Source: CAZSWS01 sp964610765 (GTDB taxonomy: Bacteria > Bacteroidota > Bacteroidia > Bacteroidales > Tannerellaceae). From it: a DNA stretch of 12,027 nt. The stretch is from NCBI GenBank assembly GCA_964610765.1, contig CAZSWS010000079.1, positions 1 through 12,027 of the forward strand. Reading direction: 5' to 3'. The notes beneath the pieces were generated by a model, which was not told the DNA's origin, did not search any database, and worked only from the letters and a program-made list of their open reading frames with translations. Numbering within the stretch: position 1 is the first letter of the stretch; every line of letters begins with the position of its first letter. Positions 7,432 through 12,027 of this stretch are shown one piece after another. The translations under genes were made by a program, and so were the position numbers.

Positions 7432-8208
7432 TTACCAGCTAAATAAAATGTGACGAATTGTTTTCTTATCGTCAATAATTTGTTGTAATGCATCAATGCC
7501 CAGAAGCACGTGTTCAGGCGCAAAGTTTTGAGTGACCATTCGATCACTTTCTTCGGTTTTAACTCCATCTTCTTCCATGGGTTTGTCAGAAACCATCAGT
7601 AAGGCTCCCGTGGGTATTTGATTATAGAATCCGGCTGTAAACAGGGTGGCCGTTTCCATATCTACTCCCGTAGCATGTGTTCGTCTGATGTATTCTTTGA
7701 AATTGTTATCGTATTCCCAAACTCGGCGGTTGGTAGTATATACGGTGCCTGTCCAGTAGTCCTTTCCCTTGTCACGGATAGCCGATGAAATGGCGCGAAG
7801 CATAGAGAAGGCCGGCAATGAAGGGACTTCAGGCGGGAGGTATTCATTGGATGTGCCTTCGCCACGAATAGCCGCTATCGGCAGTAGGTAGTCGCCTAAA
7901 TTGTTGGCTTTTTTTACCCCGCCACATTTGCCTAAAAAAAGAACTGCTTTGGGAGAAATAGCCGAGAGTAAATCCATAATAGTAGCAGCATTGGCACTAC
8001 CCATGCCGAAGTTTATAATGCATATCCTTCCGGATGACGCATTGGGCATTGAGCTTTTCAAACCTAAAATAGGAACCTTAAAGTGTTCAGCAAATAACTC
8101 TACATATTTGGTGAAGTTCGTAAGTAGAATATAATCGGGGAAATCACTGATTTTTCTATCTGTATACCTTGGAAGCCAGTTCTCTACTATTTCTTGTTTC
8201 GTTCTCAT
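7432..8208 (-). CDS. amn: AMP nucleosidase-like protein (short form, PNP/UDP phosphorylase fold)
   Basis: AMP nucleosidase hydrolyses AMP to adenine and ribose 5-phosphate in purine turnover. The product has 258 residues and covers only the catalytic domain; the E. coli enzyme is about 484 residues with an extra N-terminal regulatory domain that is missing here. The nucleoside phosphorylase fold is shown by INFGMGSANAA (65-75), the FLGKCGGV strand-turn (91-98), GEGTSNEYLPPE (117-127), the GVDMETATLF block (181-190), whose Glu contacts the ribose in this superfamily, and SDKP (207-210). The short form is widespread in Bacteroidetes and is annotated AMP nucleosidase by homology to the C-terminal half; substrate specificity is therefore inferred. 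It is the first gene of an amn-holA unit and divergent from the HsdR-N gene. An AAAGG at 8218-8222 on the minus strand could be its ribosome binding site. Confidence 0.85.
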   Translation of the reverse strand: MRTKQEIVENWLPRYTDRKISDFPDYILLTNFTKYVELFAEHFKVPILGLKSSMPNASSGRICIINFGMGSANAATIMDLLSAISPKAVLFLGKCGGVKKANNLGDYLLPIAAIRGEGTSNEYLPPEVPSLPAFSMLRAISSAIRDKGKDYWTGTVYTTNRRVWEYDNNFKEYIRRTHATGVDMETATLFTAGFYNQIPTGALLMVSDKPMEEDGVKTEESDRMVTQNFAPEHVLLGIDALQQIIDDKKTIRHILFSW

Positions 8209-8223
8209 AATTTCTTACCTTTG
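8194..8223 (+). promoter_or_regulatory. promoter of the HsdR-N-type gene, inside the amn 5' end
   Basis: TTG at 8194-8196 lies exactly 19 bases before TACCTTTG at 8216-8223, a perfect -7 match. Transcription would begin near 8230, about 28 bases before the ATG at 8258. The -33 element is within the first codons of amn, and the -7 box covers the possible amn ribosome binding site on the other strand. Confidence 0.7.
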
Positions 8224-8245
8224 AAATTCTTTTGTGGATAGTTTA

Positions 8246-8253
8246 CAAATATA
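8246..8253 (-). promoter_or_regulatory. -7 element of the amn-holA promoter
   Basis: On the minus strand this reads TATATTTG, a perfect TAnnTTTG match, placing the start near 8239 and a leader of about 31 bases before the amn ATG (8208). No good -33 element is seen at 18-21 bases upstream, a region that lies inside the divergent gene, so the promoter may be weak or activator-dependent. Confidence 0.5.
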
Positions 8254-8257
8254 AGAA

Positions 8258-8725
8258 ATGCTAGCATTAAACCTGCCATCCTATCACCCGAAAATCTCAG
8301 ATAGAAAAGGGATTCAATGTGTTTTTGACCCAATTCGTCAAAAATGGGTCAAGCTAACTCCTGAAGAATGGGTGAGGCAGCATTTTGTAAATTATCTGGT
8401 GGAAGAGAAGGGGTATCCTTCTACTTTAATGGCTAATGAGGTCGCTATTTCATTGAACAATAGGAACCGTCGGTGCGATACGGTAGTGTATGATGGCTAT
8501 ATGTCTCCCCTTATGATATTAGAGTACAAAGCACCCTCGGTTGCCATAACAGAAGAAGTGTTTCGCCAGATTGCTCGGTATAACTTTGTTTTACGGGTGT
8601 CATATCTAATTGTTTCTAATGGATTAGACCACTATTGTTGTCAGCTTGATTTATCTTCAGGTACTTATTCGTTTCTCAAAGGGATTCCATCTTATGCAGA
8701 GTTGCAAGCAGATGCCTTGAAATAA
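8258..8725 (+). CDS. solo HsdR N-terminal-type nuclease-fold protein (PD-(D/E)xK)
   Basis: The 155-residue product resembles only the N-terminal endonuclease domain of type I restriction HsdR subunits; no helicase, HsdM or HsdS gene is nearby. The nuclease core appears complete: E61 in the helix, D74 in RRCDTVVYDG, then E89-Y90-K91 in LMILEYKAP (the D and ExK pair that binds metal), and Q104 with Y108 in QIARYNFVL, the QxxxY element typical of RecB/HsdR-like nucleases. The stretch VSYLIVSNGLDHYCCQLD (114-131) matches the strand after it. Standalone genes of this sort are widespread in Bacteroidetes and are not restriction systems; a DNA metabolism or repair role is inferred, and the divergent holA unit is consistent with it. 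The ATG at 8258 fits the promoter ending at 8223. It probably forms its own transcript, as a separate promoter follows it. Confidence 0.85.
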   Translation: MLALNLPSYHPKISDRKGIQCVFDPIRQKWVKLTPEEWVRQHFVNYLVEEKGYPSTLMANEVAISLNNRNRRCDTVVYDGYMSPLMILEYKAPSVAITEEVFRQIARYNFVLRVSYLIVSNGLDHYCCQLDLSSGTYSFLKGIPSYAELQADALK

Positions 8726-8733
8726 ACAGGTGA

Positions 8734-8762
8734 TTGCAAAACCAAATGAAAATGTATCTTTG
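8734..8762 (+). promoter_or_regulatory. promoter of the TonB receptor operon
   Basis: TTG at 8734-8736 is followed after 18 bases by TATCTTTG at 8755-8762, a perfect -7 element. Transcription would begin around 8767-8769, about 40 bases before the ATG at 8810. The right end of the -7 box lies inside a near-perfect inverted repeat. Confidence 0.75.
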
Positions 8763-8784
8763 TTTGTCGCTAGGCGATAAACAA
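8760..8784. repeat. inverted repeat at the TonB receptor promoter, candidate operator
   Basis: Two 11-base arms (ttgtttgtcgc at 8760-8770 and gcgataaacaa at 8774-8784) match as inverted repeats at 10 of 11 positions around a 3-base centre. They cover the end of the -7 box and the predicted transcription start. A transcript starting inside the left arm could not form the whole stem, so a DNA-level protein binding site is more likely than an RNA hairpin. No regulator gene is in the window. Confidence 0.5.
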
Positions 8785-8809
8785 CAAATTAATTGATTAA
8801 AAGCCCGTC

Positions 8810-11149
8810 ATGCTACACGCTACGATTGTTTCTCTAAAATATATACTCATACTGTGTTGCTGCTTGATAGTTGTTCCTGCTGTTGCTTATGGGCAGATCT
8901 ATCAAGTGAAGGGAACGGTTAGGCATATGAACACCGATAAACCGCTTGTAGGTGTGAAAGTAGGTGTGAAGGAATATCCGGAAATAGCCACCTCTACGGA
9001 TGAAAAGGGGGCGTATCTCTTGAATCTTCCGAAAGGTAATTATGTGTTGACAGCAGACTATATGGGCTTTGAAGGGAGAAAGCTAAAACTGTCTTTGCTG
9101 AAAGATACAGAACTGAATTTTGAACTCAGGCAAACGGCTTTGGAAATTGACGAAGTGATTATAGTGGCTGATGCAGTTGATGCAAATGTTTCTAAGCCTC
9201 AGGCAGGTGTTCAGAAGCTTGAGGTGGAGGATATAAATAAACTGCCTGTTTTGCTGGGCGAGCGAGATGTGATAAAAGCGATTCAGCTGCTACCCGGTGT
9301 GCAGGGTGCGGGCGAGGGAAGTGCCGGCTTTTATGTGCGAGGAGGTACGTCCGATCAGAATCTAATCATGTTGGACAACGTATCTTTATATAATGCAACC
9401 CATTTAATGGGCTTTTTCTCCACATTCAATTCAGAAGTTTTGCGTGATATCACGTTGTATAAGGGGTCTATGCCGGCTCAGTATGGTGAACGCCTGTCTG
9501 CTGTGTTAGACGTTATGCAGCGAACGGGCGATAAAGAGAAATACCATGTGGCAGGAGGTATCGGGTTGATATCTTCTCAGGTAAATGTAGAAGGACCTAT
9601 TCAAAAAGGGAAATCATCATTCTTAGTAGGTGCTCGCAGAACGTATGCGGATGCGATAGCTCGTCTTTCAGGAGTAGAAGAGGCTCAGAGTGCCTATTTA
9701 TACTTCTATGATATGAATATGAAGCTGAGTCTTGCTTTGTCTGAAAAAGACCAACTTACAGTGTCGGGCTTTTTAGGTCGCGACAAGATGGTGATGAAAG
9801 ATGCGGCGGATGCAGGATGGGGAAACGCTTTTCTTGCAGCCGATTGGTTGCATGCCTTACATGAGAAGTGGACATCCAAAACTTCTTTGTCATATAATCA
9901 ATATGACTACTCGTTTGCCATGGACATGGGAATGGAATTGAATGGAAAATCAAGGATAAGAGATGTGAACCTAAAACAGGATTTCCTTTTTCAGTTAAAT
10001 AGAAACAACCAATGGCGTTTTGGTTTGAGTGCCACGCACCACAATCTGGCACCGGGCGATTTTAACCTAAACTCTGAACAGGAGAACCGTGTTAAACTGC
10101 TCAATCGGTATGCCATGGAGAATGCACTCTATTTTTCGAATGAATGGAAGCTGTCTGAAAAAATAGCCTTGATTTATGGGGTGAGACTTTCTGCCTACAT
10201 GGCTTTGGGGAAAGGAGAGTATTACACACTGGATGCAGATAAGCATGTGACTGACAGTACATGGCATCGTGCAGGTAAGATTGTTAAAACATACGTGAAC
10301 TTAGAGCCGCGCGTGTCGGCTGTGTATCGGTTAAATAATGCATCGTCAATAAAAGCCGGTTATGCACGTACTACGCAGAACATGCATCTGTTGTCTTATT
10401 CAGCACAAGGAACTCCCTTCGATCGTTGGACTTCCAGCTCGAATAATATCAAACCTCAAGTAGCCGATCAGGTATCTTTGGGGTACTTCCGGAATATTTC
10501 AGACAATATGTATGAGTTTAGCTTGGAGGGCTACTATAAAGACATGCGAAATCAGCTCGACTTTAAGGATAATGCTGATATTGATGGCTATGATGTTATA
10601 GAAACAGAACTTTTGTCGGGTAAAGGTAGGGCTTATGGGGTGGAGCTTACGCTGAAAAAACGTAAAGGACGACTGACTGGTTGGATAGGTTATACACTGG
10701 CTAAGTCTGAACGAAAAATAAATGGTATCAATGAAAATCGTTGGTATAATGCTTTTCAAGACCGAACGCATGACTTGTCGATAGTTGGTATGTATGAGCT
10801 GAATCATAAATGGACGCTGTCGGCTTCCTGGGTCTATTATACCGGAAATGCGATCTCTTTTCCTAGTGGGAAATATCAAATCAATGGAAAGGATGTGATG
10901 TATTATGCGGAGCGAAATGGGTATAGAATGCCTGCCTATCATAGACTGGATTTAGGAGCTACATGCTTACTGAAGAAAACAGCTAAGTATCAATCGGAGT
11001 TGGCTTTAGGGTTATATAATGCCTATGGACGAGAGAATGCGTACATGATTTTATTTCGCACGAATGATGATGATCCCGGTAAGACTTCCGCTTATCAGTA
11101 TTCGTTATTTCGCTTTATCCCATCCATATCGTGGAATTTTAAATTTTAA
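8810..11149 (+). CDS. TonB-dependent receptor with carboxypeptidase-like regulatory domain
   Basis: This is an outer-membrane active transporter: a 22-strand barrel closed by a plug and powered by TonB-ExbBD. The 779-residue product has a signal peptide (hydrophobic 11-25, likely cut near AYG at 26-28). A CarboxypepD_reg-like beta domain spans about 31-108 (YQVKGTVRHMNTDKPLVGVK). A TonB-box-like DEVIIVA follows at 114-120. The plug at about 130-240 includes PGVQGAGEGSAGFYVRGGTS (162-181), LDNVSLYN (188-195) and YKGSMPAQYGERLSAVLDV (217-235). The barrel fills the rest and ends SISWNFKF with the terminal Phe typical of outer-membrane proteins. It is shorter than SusC proteins (about 1000), lacks an STN signalling domain, and has no SusD beside it. 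The DUF4249 gene follows after 2 bases. The substrate cannot be told. Confidence 0.93.
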   Translation: MLHATIVSLKYILILCCCLIVVPAVAYGQIYQVKGTVRHMNTDKPLVGVKVGVKEYPEIATSTDEKGAYLLNLPKGNYVLTADYMGFEGRKLKLSLLKDTELNFELRQTALEIDEVIIVADAVDANVSKPQAGVQKLEVEDINKLPVLLGERDVIKAIQLLPGVQGAGEGSAGFYVRGGTSDQNLIMLDNVSLYNATHLMGFFSTFNSEVLRDITLYKGSMPAQYGERLSAVLDVMQRTGDKEKYHVAGGIGLISSQVNVEGPIQKGKSSFLVGARRTYADAIARLSGVEEAQSAYLYFYDMNMKLSLALSEKDQLTVSGFLGRDKMVMKDAADAGWGNAFLAADWLHALHEKWTSKTSLSYNQYDYSFAMDMGMELNGKSRIRDVNLKQDFLFQLNRNNQWRFGLSATHHNLAPGDFNLNSEQENRVKLLNRYAMENALYFSNEWKLSEKIALIYGVRLSAYMALGKGEYYTLDADKHVTDSTWHRAGKIVKTYVNLEPRVSAVYRLNNASSIKAGYARTTQNMHLLSYSAQGTPFDRWTSSSNNIKPQVADQVSLGYFRNISDNMYEFSLEGYYKDMRNQLDFKDNADIDGYDVIETELLSGKGRAYGVELTLKKRKGRLTGWIGYTLAKSERKINGINENRWYNAFQDRTHDLSIVGMYELNHKWTLSASWVYYTGNAISFPSGKYQINGKDVMYYAERNGYRMPAYHRLDLGATCLLKKTAKYQSELALGLYNAYGRENAYMILFRTNDDDPGKTSAYQYSLFRFIPSISWNFKF

Positions 11150-11151
11150 GA

Positions 11152-11967
11152 ATGATGTTTCCGATCAATAAATATATCCAAAGAGTAGGGCAGTTAGTCG
11201 TGATTTTTCTACTGACTGTTCTTGTTTCGTGTCAGAAAGAAATAGACATAGATTTGCATCAAGTTCCCCCTCGTATTGTGATTGAAGGAATTGTGAAACA
11301 AGACAGCTTGGCGAAAATTAGGGTAAGCCGGACGCTGGATTTTGACGACTCATCGGGCTATCCTTTTTTGTCAGGAGCAACGGTGACGATTAAGGATGAT
11401 TTGGGGGTTGAAGAGGTTCTGAAGCAAGATGATAGCGGTTGGTATGTAGCTGCACAAATGAAAGGAGTGCCGGAACGTACCTATTACCTTTCTGTTACGT
11501 ATGATTCACAGGAATATACCGCTGCTTCGACCATGCCTCCTCCTGTGCTTCCGGATTCTTTGTCGATGTATAAAATGCCGGTAATGGACTTTGCGATTCC
11601 AATGATACACTTTAAAGACCCGGTGGGAGAAGTCAATCAATATTATCGGGCGATTGTCTATATCAACGGCGTGCAAAACCCCAATGTACGTGAGTTTGCC
11701 ATCAGTGCTGAGTTTATGGATGGAAGCATGATTCATCAATTTCTATCAACCAGTGTTCCCGGTGATGAAGACCCTGTTAAGCAAGGTGACGAGTTGACCA
11801 TCGAATTTCAATGCATTGACGAAGGGGCTTATTTGTTTTTCAGCACCGTGAGTCAAGTCAGCTCTTCGCAAAACAACCCCACCACCAATATCAAAGGGGG
11901 AGCTTTAGGCTATTTTTCAGCCTGCACTACGCATAGTTCCTCTATTATTGCACACTGGAAAGAGTAA
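11152..11967 (+). CDS. DUF4249-family outer-membrane lipoprotein
   Basis: The 271-residue product begins with a lipoprotein signal: a hydrophobic run at about 15-25 and a lipobox LVSC with C27 as the lipidated residue. The mature start QKEIDIDL is acidic soon after the cysteine, resembling Bacteroidetes surface-export signals, so it may face outward (inference). PRIVIEGIV (40-48) opens an Ig-like beta region of the DUF4249 type, and the C-terminal NIKGGALGYFSACTTHS is the typical end block of the family. The start is either ATG 11152 or the adjoining ATG 11155. Only two bases separate it from the TonB-dependent receptor, so translation is probably coupled and the two products likely work together, perhaps with this protein as a substrate-binding or lid subunit. 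The biochemical function of DUF4249 is not known. Confidence 0.88.
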   Translation: MMFPINKYIQRVGQLVVIFLLTVLVSCQKEIDIDLHQVPPRIVIEGIVKQDSLAKIRVSRTLDFDDSSGYPFLSGATVTIKDDLGVEEVLKQDDSGWYVAAQMKGVPERTYYLSVTYDSQEYTAASTMPPPVLPDSLSMYKMPVMDFAIPMIHFKDPVGEVNQYYRAIVYINGVQNPNVREFAISAEFMDGSMIHQFLSTSVPGDEDPVKQGDELTIEFQCIDEGAYLFFSTVSQVSSSQNNPTTNIKGGALGYFSACTTHSSSIIAHWKE

Positions 11968-12018
11968 CTATAGTAAGCCTTCGGCTAAGTCCGTCTATAA
12001 AAACTTAAAGGCCTGAAC

Positions 12019-12026
12019 TATCTTTG
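12019..12026 (+). promoter_or_regulatory. -7 element for a gene beyond the window
   Basis: TATCTTTG is a perfect match to the Bacteroides -7 consensus, directed rightward. No clear TTTG is found 18-21 bases upstream, so the promoter is only half supported. It suggests that a new transcription unit begins just after the window. Confidence 0.4.
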
Positions 12027-12027
12027 C

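Noticed and set aside
8258..8725. Remnant of a type I restriction-modification locus
   Set aside because: There is no trace of HsdM, HsdS or the helicase part of HsdR, the protein ends naturally, and its active site is intact, so it is a solo gene rather than debris.
10499..10942. 147-codon open frame opposite the TonB receptor
   Set aside because: It is antisense to the barrel region, whose own frame is continuous and typical; the translated product has no recognisable domain and no promoter or start signal was seen.
11969..11999. Hairpin tatag/ctata with inner agcc/ggct as terminator of the TonB operon
   Set aside because: Stems are short and interrupted and no T tract follows on the plus strand.
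1..12027. Mobile element, phage, CRISPR or defence island
   Set aside because: No transposase, integrase, repeat array or attachment-like direct repeats were seen; gene content and promoter style are uniform and core-like.

Overview
The window is most likely chromosomal DNA of a Bacteroidales bacterium, probably Bacteroides. Several things suggest this: a long PPi-dependent phosphofructokinase, near-perfect Bacteroides-type promoter elements (-7 TAnnTTTG with a TTG/TTTG-like -33 element about 18-20 bases upstream), weak or absent Shine-Dalgarno sequences, a CarboxypepD_reg-type TonB-dependent receptor paired with a DUF4249 lipoprotein, and a solo HsdR-N nuclease-fold gene beside holA and amn. 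I see no rRNA, tRNA, CRISPR array, transposase or phage gene. The genes look intact and the layout looks like conserved core chromosome.

Layout. 1-155: possible tail of an upstream gene, a weak hairpin and the pfp promoter. 156-1817 (+): PPi-dependent 6-phosphofructokinase, closed by a strong intrinsic terminator (1837-1876). 1913-3455 (+): two-gene unit of LemA and a TPM-domain membrane protein with a zinc ribbon and a glycine-rich tail. 3574-4806 (-): cbpA-cbpM, a class B J-protein co-chaperone and its small modulator, converging on the TPM gene. 4807-4972: divergent intergenic region with a promoter on each strand. 4973-6388 (+): cardiolipin synthase. 6385-8208 (-): amn-holA, an AMP nucleosidase-like protein followed by the DNA polymerase III delta subunit; holA overlaps the end of cls tail to tail by 4 bases. 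8209-8257: compact divergent promoter region. 8258-8725 (+): solo HsdR N-terminal-type PD-(D/E)xK protein. 8810-11967 (+): TonB-dependent receptor and DUF4249 lipoprotein, two bases apart, behind a promoter overlapped by a striking inverted repeat. 11968-12027: a last -7 box, probably for a gene beyond the window.

How the genes work together. pfp serves glycolysis. LemA-TPM and cls concern the envelope. cbpA-cbpM concerns protein folding with DnaK. holA is part of the replication clamp loader, and amn acts in purine turnover. The TonB receptor and DUF4249 protein look like a dedicated outer-membrane uptake pair distinct from SusC/SusD, with unknown substrate. The least explained items are the solo nuclease-fold protein and its tangled promoter with amn, the inverted repeat at the TonB operon promoter, the receptor-DUF4249 pair itself, and the zinc ribbon in the TPM protein. 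I found no clear evidence of a wholly new defence or mobile system.
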